The position numbers and the translations under genes were made by a program. This document shows, one piece after another, positions 25,764 to 34,758 of a DNA stretch of 64,000 bases. The stretch is from PALSA-350 sp963834445 (GTDB lineage: Bacteria > Acidobacteriota > Terriglobia > Terriglobales > Acidobacteriaceae): positions 1,674,001-1,738,000 of the forward strand of contig CAWIBU010000009.1 in the NCBI GenBank assembly GCA_963834445.1, read 5' to 3'. Within the stretch, counting starts at the first letter, position 1, and each line of letters opens with the position of its first letter. The notes beneath the pieces are model-generated. The model was given only the letters and a program-made list of their open reading frames with translations, made no database searches and was not told the origin of the DNA.

Positions 25764-26315
25764 ATGAAGAGAGCTGTAGCCATCGCCGGAGCCTGTATGC
25801 TGCTGGTGACCGCTTCCTGTTGGTCCCAGTCGAGAAAAGATCCCCTGACAGACAAGCAGATCGAGGAGGTGCGCGAGGCCGGCGACGATCCGCCGCAGCG
25901 AGTCACACTCTTCATGGGTTATATCGAAGACCGCAGTCAGCAAATCCATAGTCTTGCTACCAGCGCCGGGGCGCAGAACAGGGAAGCGCGGACCCACAAC
26001 CTGCTCGACGAATTCACCCGCCTCGCCGACGATCTTGAAGACAACATGGACGAATTCAACGATCAGCATGCCGACCTGCGCAAGCCGCTCAAAGTCCTCG
26101 TCGAAAAGAGCGCCGCATGGACCACGGTGCTGAACGAGCCGAAGCCCAGTCCGCAGTATGACTTTGTGCGCAAGACAGCGCTTGACGCCAACCGCAGCGT
26201 GCATGAAGACGCAGTGCAGATGCTGGCCGACCAGGAAAAATATTTTGCTGCCAAAAAGAAGGCCGAAAAAGAAGCCCAGAAGAAGGCCGCGCAAAGCGAC
26301 AGCGAAACCCGATAG
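25764..26315 (+). CDS. small exported coiled-coil-like protein, function unknown
   Basis: 183 residues. The ATG at 25764 gives a clean signal peptide (KRAVAIAGACMLLVTASC) with a Cys that could serve as a lipoprotein site; a TTG at 25755 is possible. The mature region is highly charged and helical, ending in a Lys/Ala/Glu-rich tail (FAAKKKAEKEAQKKAAQ). No catalytic motif is visible and no family is recognised. It is grouped with the preceding TPR and exported helical proteins and lies 40 bp before the SprT-like gene. Confidence 0.7.
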   Translation: MKRAVAIAGACMLLVTASCWSQSRKDPLTDKQIEEVREAGDDPPQRVTLFMGYIEDRSQQIHSLATSAGAQNREARTHNLLDEFTRLADDLEDNMDEFNDQHADLRKPLKVLVEKSAAWTTVLNEPKPSPQYDFVRKTALDANRSVHEDAVQMLADQEKYFAAKKKAEKEAQKKAAQSDSETR

Positions 26316-26355
26316 TTAGTTTGCCGCGAGCCCAAGTCCTGCTACGCTGGAAGCG

Positions 26356-27042
26356 GTGAACCCAGAATTGCAGGCGCTGTTTGCAGAAGAATATCGGGCC
26401 CTGCGGCCGCGCGCTCCGCTCCCTTTTCTCGATATTCGTTTTCGCCGCTTCACCAGCCTCAATACCACCATCCGCTTGCGCGAAGGTCGCATGCATGTCC
26501 ATCTGTCGGACCTGCTCGAGGGTGCGCCCGAAGGTGTTCTGCGCGCCATCGCCCATATCCTGTTGGCCAAGCTGTATCGCAAGCCCCTGGACGCGGTGCT
26601 TACCAGCCGCTACCGCAGGTTCGCGTCGAGCGAAGCGGTGATGCGTCAGACGGAGTTGATCCGCCAGGCCCGCGGGCGAAAAAAAATGCTTGGGCCGCAG
26701 GGCCAGCACTACGATCTGGATGAAGTGTTTGAAAGCCTGAACCGGCGATTCTTCAACGGTCTCATGGGCCGGCCGCTGCTCACCTGGAGCGGCCATGTAG
26801 CCAAGCGCAGTCTGGGGCACTACGACCCGGCGCACAACACCATCGTGGTCAGCCGTGTCTTCGATCGCAAGAACACCCCTCGCTACGCAGTGGAGTACCT
26901 GCTGTACCACGAGATGTTGCATCTGAAGCATCCGGTAAAAGTTCGCGGCGGCCGCCGCTGCGTTCATCCCCGCGAATTCCAACTTGAAGAACGCCTCTTC
27001 CCCGACTGGGACAAAGCCAAGCAATACCTCAAGACCCTCTAG
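26356..27042 (+). CDS. SprT-like zinc metalloprotein
   Basis: 228 residues. The C-terminal half reads FESLNRRFFNGLMGRPLLTW, then the zinc motif YLLYHEMLHLKHP with H-E-x-x-H, and a downstream CVHPREFQ His as third ligand. This order is that of SprT/Spartan-type metallopeptidases. The N-terminal half has a basic amphipathic region (AKLYRKPLDAVLTSRYRRFA). The start is GTG. There is no signal peptide, so it is cytoplasmic. Spartan relatives digest DNA-crosslinked proteins, but the bacterial homologues are poorly understood. Confidence 0.75.
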   Translation: MNPELQALFAEEYRALRPRAPLPFLDIRFRRFTSLNTTIRLREGRMHVHLSDLLEGAPEGVLRAIAHILLAKLYRKPLDAVLTSRYRRFASSEAVMRQTELIRQARGRKKMLGPQGQHYDLDEVFESLNRRFFNGLMGRPLLTWSGHVAKRSLGHYDPAHNTIVVSRVFDRKNTPRYAVEYLLYHEMLHLKHPVKVRGGRRCVHPREFQLEERLFPDWDKAKQYLKTL

Positions 27043-27095
27043 AGCGGTTGTCCTTACGACCAACGAGGAGCACCCCGAACCCCGCGGGCCATGGA

Positions 27096-27267
27096 GCAAA
27101 AAGCAGGTCCCTCCACTGCGCTGCGCTCCGGTCGGGATGACAAATTTGTTTAGGGCGAAATCTAGAACCATAAACGAATTTGTCAATTCGCATTTTTCTC
27201 ACCTTACCCCTAAACAAATTTGTCATCCCGACCGGAGCGCAGCGCAGTGGAGGGACCTGCTTTTTGC
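27096..27267. repeat. 60-bp perfect inverted repeat with 52-nt spacer
   Basis: Arms 27096-27155 and 27208-27267 are exactly complementary over 60 bp. Each arm carries GCAGGTCCCTCCACTGCG and GGTCGGGATGACAAATTTG, the same modules found at 18.1 and 48.3-49.3 kb. The spacer holds a partial third copy (ACGAATTTGTCA). In RNA this would be a very long stem-loop. It lies between the convergent SprT-like gene and lspA, so it could end transcription from both sides. Confidence 0.85.
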
Positions 27268-27323
27268 CTTCATTCGGGGTAAGGACAGAGGTTCAGACCG
27301 GGAGCGAAGTAAAAATGTGTCGG

Positions 27324-27830
27324 TTACGAATCCGCCTGCTCTTTGCCGCTGAACAAGGCATCCAGCATCAGCAGAATCGCACCCACCACAATGGCAGAAT
27401 CCGCTACATTGAAATCAGGCCAGTGATAGCTGAAGATATGCACTTCAAGAAAGTCGATCACATGCCCGAAGCGTAAGCGGTCATACGCATTGCCAAGCGC
27501 GCCGCCCAGTATCAGCGCCAATGCAACCGTCGTCGCATTCACTTTGCGACCAAGCTTAAACAGCGCCACCAGCACCGCTACCGCCGCCAGCAAAGAAAAA
27601 GCCAGCAACATCCAGCGCACCCGCGCAGGCGAACCCGAATCGTTGAATAAACTGAACGCCGCGCCCTCATTCTCCACGTGGCTGATAGCAAAGACGCGAT
27701 GAATCACAATCACATGCGAGCCCAGCTCAATGCGCGTGGCCGCCAGCCACTTGGTCACGCGATCGGCAACAATGACCAGCACCGAAAGCAGCAGCAGCCA
27801 TCCCCGGGCATCTTTCATGTCTGTGCTCAT
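27324..27830 (-). CDS. lspA: signal peptidase II
   Basis: Inner-membrane aspartyl protease that cuts the signal peptide from diacylglyceryl-modified prolipoproteins. It has 168 residues and four hydrophobic segments. The catalytic Asp residues lie in the two family motifs, GGALGNAYDRLRFGHVIDFL and FNVADSAIVVGAILL. SHVENEGAAFSLF is the conserved first loop. Its ATG overlaps the ileS stop (ATGA), giving the common ileS-lspA pair with coupled translation. Confidence 0.96.
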   Translation of the reverse strand: MSTDMKDARGWLLLLSVLVIVADRVTKWLAATRIELGSHVIVIHRVFAISHVENEGAAFSLFNDSGSPARVRWMLLAFSLLAAVAVLVALFKLGRKVNATTVALALILGGALGNAYDRLRFGHVIDFLEVHIFSYHWPDFNVADSAIVVGAILLMLDALFSGKEQADS

Positions 27831-30667
27831 GCGGCCGACCCACCCTCAAGCGGTGGAACACCCATTTGCTCAAGCGCCGAGGAACACCGCTCGCAAACGG
27901 TCGGCCAGCGCAAATCCTCCCCAGTGTGTATGGAATAGTTCCAGCACCGCTCACACTTCGTGCCCTCGGCAGGCAGCGTGGTCACCAGGATCTGCGCTGA
28001 CGGCCCGGTTACCACCTCCACCTGCGAGACATTCAACAGCTCCTTCAAGCTGCCGCGATAACGTTCCAATAAGCCGCTGAGGGTCTCCGGCACTTCCAGC
28101 CGCAGCCGGGCATCGAGCGCCTTGCCAATCAGCTTCGCCTTGCGCGCCTCTTCCAGACTCTTCAGCGCCTCATCGCGAATCATCAGCAGCGTCGTCCACT
28201 CACTCATGAATTCCGCATCGATGGTCGCAGCCAGGCTGGCCGGTGCAGGGAAGAGCTCCAGATGCACACTGGGCAAGCGAGTGCCCATGGCCGGCATGTA
28301 CTGCCAGACTTCGTCCGCGGTAAAGCTGAGAATCGGCGCCACCAAGCGCACCAAGGCCTCAGAAATCATCCACAACACTGTCTGCGCCGAACGACGCAGC
28401 GGGTTTTGCGGGGCAAACGTGTAGATCCGGTCTTTGACTGCATCGATATACAGCGCGCTCAACTCGGCCACCGCGAACTCATTCAGCGCGTGATAGATAC
28501 GATGAAACTCAAAGTCCTGATACCAGCGCAGAACTTTTTCCGTGAGCTCGCGCGTCCGCACCAGCATGTACTGGTCGAGCGGCGGCATTTGCTCCCAGGC
28601 CACCCGATCCTTCTCTGGTTCGAAACCGTTCAGGTTGCTGAGCAAGAAGCGGAATGTGTTGCGCAGCTTGCGATACGTGTCCGAGACCCGCTGCATCAGG
28701 TTTTCGCTGGCCGCAACATCTTCACGGAAGTCGACCGAGGCCACCCATAAGCGGACGATCTCCGCCCCCAACCGCTGGGCAATGTCTACCGGATCGACGC
28801 CGTTGTTCAGGCTCTTCGACATGGCGCGCCCCTGCTCATCGAGCGTCCATCCGCACGTCGCGGCCATGCGATAGGGGGCAGCATCCCGTGTGCCCACCGC
28901 GCACAGCAGAGAAGATTGAAACCAGCCCCGATGCTGATCGCCGCCTTCGATATAAAGATCCGCAGGCCAGGGCAGATTCTTCTCAATGCCCAGAACCGCC
29001 GCCTGGCTGGCTCCGCTCTCGAACCACACGTCGAGAATGTCCATCTCTTTCTTGAAGCCGGCGTCCGTGCCGCATGAGGGGCAGCGCGTGCCCGCGGGTA
29101 CGATCTCCCCCACCTCGCGCACGTACCATGCGTCGGCGCCCTCCTTGGCGAACAGGTCGACAATCGTCTTATTCACCGCCGCATTGTTTAAAGGCTTGCC
29201 GCAGCCCGTGCACAGAAACACAGCGATGGGCACGCCCCAGATGCGCTGCCGCGAGATGCACCAATCCGGCCGCGACGACACCATGTTCGAGATCCGCTCC
29301 AGGCCCCACGAGGGATCCCATTTCACCCGCCCAATCTCCTCGAGCGCGCGCTGGCGGAAGGTTGTAACCGAGCCATCCGCGTGCGTCATCGGCGTCTCCA
29401 TGCCGATAAACCACTGCTCCGTCGCCCGGAAGATCACCGGCCGATGACATCGCCAGCAATGGGGGTAGGAGTGGAACACGTCCTGCCGCCCCATCAGCGC
29501 GTGCCGTTCCGTCAGCAGCGTGATGATCGGCTCATTGGCCTTGAACACAAACAACCCGTCATAGGCGGGCAGCCCATTGCGCAGATGTCCGCCGTCGTCC
29601 ACATCGCAGAGCTGGCTCAGCCCATAGCGTCCGCCGGTGGCAAAGTCATCGACCCCGTGCGACGGCGCGGTATGCACGGCGCCCGTGCCTTGATCGGTGG
29701 TGACGTAGGTCGCGTTGACCCCCAGTATCGAGCGCTCCAGAAATGGGTGAGCGAAGGTAACCCGGTCCAGGCGCAAACCCGGAAAACGGGCAATCTCCTG
29801 CGCGCCCTCGAGCGCGCACGCAGCCCGGGTTGCGCCCGCCAGCGCCTCGGCCACGATGTAAACCTCGCCCTCCAGCTCCAGGGCAACATACTCAAAATCA
29901 GGATGGAAGGCCACCGCCAACGAAGCCGGCAGCGTCCACGGAGTCGTCGTCCAGATGATGGTCGAGACCCGTTTCCCGCGCAGCCGGGCATCGATCGCCT
30001 CAGGAGCACTGGTCAGCCGGTAGCGCACATACACGCTGGGGCTGGTGTGCATTTCGTATTCGATTTCCGCTTCGGCCAGCGCCGTGCGGTCGTGCATGCA
30101 CCACAGCACCGGCTTAAGGCCCTTGTAGACAAACCCTTTCTCCAGGAACTGAAACAGTGTCTCGATGATCTTCGACTCGTACTCCGGCGTCATGGTCGAA
30201 TAGGGCTGGCCCCATCGCCCGAAAATCCCCAGCCGCTGGAACTGCGAGCGCTGCAGGTCAAGATACTTTTGGGCATACTCGCGGCAGGCGCGGCGCACCG
30301 CGATGGCCGGCATCTCCAACTTCTTGCGCCCCAGCTTCTCGTCGACCTTGATCTCGATCGGCAGTCCGTGGCAATCCCAGCCAGGCACGTAGGGGGCATT
30401 GAACCCGGCCATGGTCTTCGACTTCACCACAAAGTCCTTTAGGCATTTATTGAGCGCGTGCCCCAGGTGGATGGGCCCATTGGCATAGGGCGGCCCGTCG
30501 TGGAGCACGTAGCTGGGCGCGTCCTGGCGGGTGGCGCGAATCTGCTCGTAAATCCCTTCCTGTTCCCAGGTGGCGAGCCGTTTGGGCTCGGTTTGGGGCA
30601 AATTGGCCTTCATGGGGAAGTTAGTTTGGGGAAGGCTGAGGGTCGCCTTAAGGTCGGGCGCGGACAT
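27827..30667 (-). CDS. ileS: isoleucyl-tRNA synthetase
   Basis: Charges tRNA-Ile with isoleucine. It has 946 residues, in the normal range for bacterial IleS. The class I HIGH motif appears as GPIHLGHALNKCLKD and the KMSKS loop as GRAMSKSLNNGVDP. The editing (CP1) domain lies between them, with TTPWTLPASLAVAFHP and GTGAVHTAPSHGVDDF. The C-terminus has the zinc motif KCERCWNYS...VCERC. The ATG at 30667 is preferred over TTG 30682 because GGAG stands 5 nt before it. It is the upstream partner of lspA. Confidence 0.97.
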   Translation of the reverse strand: MSAPDLKATLSLPQTNFPMKANLPQTEPKRLATWEQEGIYEQIRATRQDAPSYVLHDGPPYANGPIHLGHALNKCLKDFVVKSKTMAGFNAPYVPGWDCHGLPIEIKVDEKLGRKKLEMPAIAVRRACREYAQKYLDLQRSQFQRLGIFGRWGQPYSTMTPEYESKIIETLFQFLEKGFVYKGLKPVLWCMHDRTALAEAEIEYEMHTSPSVYVRYRLTSAPEAIDARLRGKRVSTIIWTTTPWTLPASLAVAFHPDFEYVALELEGEVYIVAEALAGATRAACALEGAQEIARFPGLRLDRVTFAHPFLERSILGVNATYVTTDQGTGAVHTAPSHGVDDFATGGRYGLSQLCDVDDGGHLRNGLPAYDGLFVFKANEPIITLLTERHALMGRQDVFHSYPHCWRCHRPVIFRATEQWFIGMETPMTHADGSVTTFRQRALEEIGRVKWDPSWGLERISNMVSSRPDWCISRQRIWGVPIAVFLCTGCGKPLNNAAVNKTIVDLFAKEGADAWYVREVGEIVPAGTRCPSCGTDAGFKKEMDILDVWFESGASQAAVLGIEKNLPWPADLYIEGGDQHRGWFQSSLLCAVGTRDAAPYRMAATCGWTLDEQGRAMSKSLNNGVDPVDIAQRLGAEIVRLWVASVDFREDVAASENLMQRVSDTYRKLRNTFRFLLSNLNGFEPEKDRVAWEQMPPLDQYMLVRTRELTEKVLRWYQDFEFHRIYHALNEFAVAELSALYIDAVKDRIYTFAPQNPLRRSAQTVLWMISEALVRLVAPILSFTADEVWQYMPAMGTRLPSVHLELFPAPASLAATIDAEFMSEWTTLLMIRDEALKSLEEARKAKLIGKALDARLRLEVPETLSGLLERYRGSLKELLNVSQVEVVTGPSAQILVTTLPAEGTKCERCWNYSIHTGEDLRWPTVCERCSSALEQMGVPPLEGGSAA

Positions 30668-30927
30668 TGTTTCTCCAGTCAAAAATGCACAAACTCCTAT
30701 TGTATCTTTGCTGCGTCCAAAGAATGGCGCTGCCCTTTATGCTTCATGGGCGCAAAAGTGAAAGACCGGCTTACCTCCGGGGCAAAAAAGGTGTCTAATA
30801 CTTTTAATTGGATCTCCGGTAGCCACTAGATACGTATTTTTGAAGAGAGACAAGCAGGGCGCACGTCGTCCATAATGAGGGGATAGGCGGAGAGAGGCAG
30901 AGACGCCCTCTTTTCTCATAGAGTTCT
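30668..30927. other. divergent intergenic region, probable promoters
   Basis: A 260-bp AT-richer gap between the divergent ileS and TonB-family genes, so it must hold start signals for both. A weak sigma70-like pair (TTGGAT, 17 nt, TACGTA, around 30810-30836) points toward the TonB-family gene. There is no T-box-like leader that I can recognise upstream of ileS. Confidence 0.3.
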
Positions 30928-31911
30928 ATGGCCAATCAGGTATTGCTACCACCGGAGCTGGACCGGCATGATGAGCCGAGAGAGCCAAAGCTGCTTTCCG
31001 AGATCATCGATGAGCCGGCGTGGAAAACGATCTACGCCAACATTTATGACCTCCTGTACCCCAGGAAGCTCCCTCCTCTTGTCCTAACCTCCACTCCGAT
31101 CGCGGTCCCCGACCCGATGAAGGAGGATCGCGGCAAGGCTTCCTCGATCATCTCGATCGCCACCCACGTAGTGATCATCGGGCTGATCCTCTGGGCGTTT
31201 CTCGCGGTCAAGAAGGTGGTCACGAAGAAGAGCCAGGTGGTGAACGTCGACGTTCCCCAATTCATGCCAATAGCCCCCAAGGGCGGGCAGATGGGCGGCG
31301 GTGGTGGCGGCGGCTCGCACGACATTATTCAAGCTCCCAAGGGCCGTTTGCCCAAGTTCGAGGAGCAGCCCATTACGCCTCCGATGGTCATCAAGAACGA
31401 CCATCCCAAGCTGGCGGTTGAGCCGGCGATCATGATGCCCAAAGACATCCAGTTACCCAATAACAACCTGCCCAACCTGGGCGATCCGCGCACCAGCGTG
31501 GTCGGTCCGGCTTCGAACGGCACGGGCAGCGGGGCGGGCATGGGTAGCGGTTCCGGCGGTGGCATCGGTTCGGGTAAAGGCAACGGCTACGGACCAGGAG
31601 AAGGCGGCGGCTACGGCGGCGGTCTTTACCACGTTGGCGGCGGTGTTTCCGCCCCTCAGCTGGTATTTGCGCCCGACCCGGAATTTTCCGATGAAGCGCG
31701 CCGTGCCAAGTATCAGGGCGTTTGTGTCGTGTCCTTAATCGTGGACGCGCAGGGCAATCCGCAGCGCGTGCAGGTCGTGCGCCACCTGGGCATGGGCCTC
31801 GATGAAAAGGCCGTCGAAGCGGTTAAGCAGTACAAGTTCAAGGCCGCCACGCTACAGGGCAAACCCGTGCCCGTAGAAGTCAACATCGAAGTCAACTTCC
31901 GGATCTACTAG
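30928..31911 (+). CDS. TonB-family energy-transducing protein with Gly-rich linker
   Basis: 327 residues. A cytoplasmic N-terminus of about 75 residues is followed by one membrane helix (SSIISIATHVVIIGLILWAFLAV). A long periplasmic linker comes next, then a C-terminal TonB domain (APQLVFAPDPEFSDEARRAKYQGVCVVSLIVD...VEAVKQYKF). The linker has a Gly/Ser-rich stretch (about residues 195-240) instead of the Pro-Lys-rich spacer of classical TonB. The TonB domain fold passes force to outer-membrane transporters; in Acidobacteria such proteins often serve large TonB-dependent receptor sets. No ExbB or ExbD gene lies beside it. Confidence 0.85.
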   Translation: MANQVLLPPELDRHDEPREPKLLSEIIDEPAWKTIYANIYDLLYPRKLPPLVLTSTPIAVPDPMKEDRGKASSIISIATHVVIIGLILWAFLAVKKVVTKKSQVVNVDVPQFMPIAPKGGQMGGGGGGGSHDIIQAPKGRLPKFEEQPITPPMVIKNDHPKLAVEPAIMMPKDIQLPNNNLPNLGDPRTSVVGPASNGTGSGAGMGSGSGGGIGSGKGNGYGPGEGGGYGGGLYHVGGGVSAPQLVFAPDPEFSDEARRAKYQGVCVVSLIVDAQGNPQRVQVVRHLGMGLDEKAVEAVKQYKFKAATLQGKPVPVEVNIEVNFRIY

Positions 31912-31927
31912 CTTGTTTCTGAAGGAA

Positions 31928-32067
31928 ACGGGCTTGAGCCCGTACATAATGAAGTAACAAGGAATCGGCTTCAGCCGCTGAGGGCCGCTTTTTCCCTTGA
32001 ATACGCTGCCCTCGGGGCCTAAAGGCCAATGATTTTTGTTGTCGTATGTACGGGCTGAAGCCCGTAC
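31928..32067. terminator. two short hairpins between convergent genes
   Basis: ACGGGCTTGAGCCCGT (31928-31943) and GTACGGGCTGAAGCCCGTAC (32048-32067) each fold into a tight stem with a 2-4 nt loop and share the GGGCT/AGCCC core. They lie between the end of the TonB-family gene and the end of ligD, where a two-way transcription stop would be expected. No U-run follows, so they may equally be REP-like repeats. Confidence 0.4.
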
Positions 32068-32119
32068 CCTTCATCATCAGATTTTTTCCGCAGCCTGTGA
32101 GGCCCCTTCAGCCGACGCC

Positions 32120-34744
32120 TTACTCTTCCCCAAAAAGAGCCGACGGAACCTCCTGATCTATGGTCAACATAGCCTTCCACGGATCCCGCCCCAACCGCTC
32201 GCGCCAGTCCGCAAAATGCGCAATCAGGAATTTGGGCGCCTTGCTCCCTGCAAGCTCCGCCCACTCCAGTGGCAGCGCGGCCGACATCCCCAGCCGTGCC
32301 CGGCTGGAATACGGAGCAACCGCCGTCGCATCCCGCTCGTTTCTTAAGTAATCGACAAAGATCTTATTTTTGCGCGCCGCCTTACTCATTTTGCTGATGT
32401 AGAGCTTGTCATTATCTCGCTCCATCTGCAGCGTAAACGCGTGGGTAAACGCCTTGATCCGCTCCCAGGCAAACTTCGGCCGTATGGGAGCAACCACATG
32501 CAGTCCCTTGCCGCCGGTCGTTTTCACAAAACTGCGCAGCCCCAGCTTGCCTAACCGCTCCTTCACTTCCACCGCGCTCGCGCACAGAGTTGTCCAGGAC
32601 ACCGCCTCATCCGGATCGAGATCGAAAACAATCCGGTCGGGATGCTCCAGATCCGCGTTCGTCGATCCCCATGGATGCACCTCCAGCACATTCATCTGCG
32701 CCAGCCCGGCGAGTGACTGCTCACCCTCGACGGTGACATAGGTCTCCGTCCCTTTGCCCTTCAAGTCAGGAATCTCCACCCCACCGATCCCCGGCGGCAT
32801 ACCGGGCCCCAGATGCTTCTGATAAAAGCACTTCTTCCCCGTACCGTTAGGGCAGCGCACCAGCGAAAGCGGCCGGCCGGTCACGTGGGGTAACATGCGC
32901 GGCGCCACCGCCAGGTAGTAGTCAATCAAGGCCTGCTTGGTCAGCCCGGTCTCCGGGTCAATCACCTTCTCCGGATGCGTCACGCGAAAGCCAAGTTTCG
33001 CCGCCGCCGGAACCGGTTTGGACACCTGCTGCGTGAGCTGCGCGTCAGGAACCTCGCGGCGCACCTCGGCCGGCTTCTTGTCTTCACGCAGCCCCTTGAA
33101 GCTGGCTTGCCGCACCAGCTTGTCGGCCGTCCAGGTGCTGAACTGCACCTGGCCAACCAACGCAGGCTTGACCCAAAGCGCGCCCTTGGCTGCTGAATCC
33201 GGCACGGCATCAAAGGGCATCTTGGTCTGCCGAATTCCCTCCAACTGCCGCCGCAGAGCACGGGAGCTCACCTGGGTAAATCCGGTGCCGGTGCGCCCGG
33301 CATACACCAGCTTCTTGCCTTCGTAGTACCCCAGCAACAGAGCCCCAATCCCTTCCGTACCATTCGACGGCTTGGTAAAACCGCCGATAACAAACTCCTG
33401 CCGGCGATCGCACTTGCTCTTGATCCACGATTTGCTGCGGCCGGAAACATACGCGCCATCGGCGCGCTTGGAGACAATGCCTTCCGCGCCCCGCTTGCAG
33501 GCCTCGGCAAGGATCACGGCGCCCTCGGTCTCGATATGCTGGCCGTAGCGCACCCCCTCATGCTCCGCCATGCTGTCGAGCAACTTCGCCAAAATCTCCT
33601 TGCGCGCGGTGAGCGGCTGCTGGCGCAGATTATGCCCATTCAGATGCAGCAGATCGAAGACGAAGTAGGTAAGCGGATGCGTCGCGCCCTCATCGAACGC
33701 CGCCTGCAGCGCGGCAAAGCTGCTCTCCCCATCGGCGCCCAGCACCACTACCTCGCCATCGAGAATGGCGCTCTGCACAGAAAGCTTGCCCAGCTCGCGG
33801 GCCACCGCAGGCATGCGGTGCGTCCAATCCAACCCACTGCGCGTGAACAGCCGAACCTTACCGGCCTGATCGATGTGCGCCTGCACCCGATAGCCGTCCA
33901 GCTTCAGTTCATGCACCCACTGCGCGCCCACCGGCGGCGTAGCTGCTTCTGAAGCCAACTGCGGGGCAACAAATCCGGGCAACGCCTCCTTGGCGCCGGG
34001 CAGCTTGCCCGGGGCGAAGCGCTTGGCGGGAACGCTTTTGGGGGCGGCGGAAGCAGTCTCCGGCCGGTTCGACTGCCAGACGTGATCTCCATCGCGGGCA
34101 ATCGCCTCCAGATCGCGGCCGGTTAATACGCTGTTGGGTTCCTTCTCGACAATCGGCTCATCGCTCGCGGTCTGTTCATGCTCGTCATGTTCTTTAATCA
34201 GCAGCCAGTTCGGCTTTGCCTCTTTGGCCGCTTTGCCGCCCATCCGCACCAGAACCCATTTGCCCTGCAGCTTCTTGCCGTGGAGCACGAACTTGAGATT
34301 GCCCTTGGCCAGCGATGCGTCCGCGTCGCCCAGCGGCTCCCACGTGCCTTCATCCCACAGCATCACCGTGCCGCCGCCATACTGGCCCTTGGGGATGGTC
34401 CCTTCAAAGCCGCCGTACTCCATCGGATGATCTTCAACCTCCACCGCCAAGCGCTTATCGCCGGGAACATAGCTAGGGCCTTTGGTCACTGCCCAGCTTT
34501 TGAGCACGCCGTGCAACCCCAGGCGAAAGTCATAATGCAAACGGGTGGCGGCATGTTTCTGAATCACAAACGGAAGAGCGCCCGTCGCCGCGTGCGCTCT
34601 GGTCTGGCCACTGGCTTGGCCTGCCGGCTCAGCCGTCTTGCTGAAATCGCGCATCGCGCGATAGCGTTCGAGTTGCTCATCGACCAGGCTCGACGACGAG
34701 GGCGCCGTTTTTCCGCTGGCCGCTTTCTTTCCTTTACCCGCCAT
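32120..34744 (-). CDS. ligD: DNA ligase D (non-homologous end joining)
   Basis: A three-domain end-joining enzyme of about 874 residues. The order is phosphoesterase (about 55-200, with RLHYDFRLGLHGVLKSWAVTKG), ATP-dependent ligase (about 280-560, catalytic Lys in WVHELKLDGYRVQ and WIKSKCDRRQEFVIGG), and primase-polymerase (about 585-870, with FDLDPDEAVSWT and KTTGGKGLHVVAPI). It repairs double-strand breaks together with Ku. The ATG at 34744 follows an AGGAGG site at 10 nt. No ku gene is visible in this window, though one is needed elsewhere for the standard pathway. Confidence 0.95.
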   Translation of the reverse strand: MAGKGKKAASGKTAPSSSSLVDEQLERYRAMRDFSKTAEPAGQASGQTRAHAATGALPFVIQKHAATRLHYDFRLGLHGVLKSWAVTKGPSYVPGDKRLAVEVEDHPMEYGGFEGTIPKGQYGGGTVMLWDEGTWEPLGDADASLAKGNLKFVLHGKKLQGKWVLVRMGGKAAKEAKPNWLLIKEHDEHEQTASDEPIVEKEPNSVLTGRDLEAIARDGDHVWQSNRPETASAAPKSVPAKRFAPGKLPGAKEALPGFVAPQLASEAATPPVGAQWVHELKLDGYRVQAHIDQAGKVRLFTRSGLDWTHRMPAVARELGKLSVQSAILDGEVVVLGADGESSFAALQAAFDEGATHPLTYFVFDLLHLNGHNLRQQPLTARKEILAKLLDSMAEHEGVRYGQHIETEGAVILAEACKRGAEGIVSKRADGAYVSGRSKSWIKSKCDRRQEFVIGGFTKPSNGTEGIGALLLGYYEGKKLVYAGRTGTGFTQVSSRALRRQLEGIRQTKMPFDAVPDSAAKGALWVKPALVGQVQFSTWTADKLVRQASFKGLREDKKPAEVRREVPDAQLTQQVSKPVPAAAKLGFRVTHPEKVIDPETGLTKQALIDYYLAVAPRMLPHVTGRPLSLVRCPNGTGKKCFYQKHLGPGMPPGIGGVEIPDLKGKGTETYVTVEGEQSLAGLAQMNVLEVHPWGSTNADLEHPDRIVFDLDPDEAVSWTTLCASAVEVKERLGKLGLRSFVKTTGGKGLHVVAPIRPKFAWERIKAFTHAFTLQMERDNDKLYISKMSKAARKNKIFVDYLRNERDATAVAPYSSRARLGMSAALPLEWAELAGSKAPKFLIAHFADWRERLGRDPWKAMLTIDQEVPSALFGEE

Positions 34745-34758
34745 GCCCAAAATACCTC

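Noticed and set aside
29381..30442. 353-residue open frame on the + strand
   Set aside because: It is antisense to the well-supported ileS gene and has no recognisable domain.
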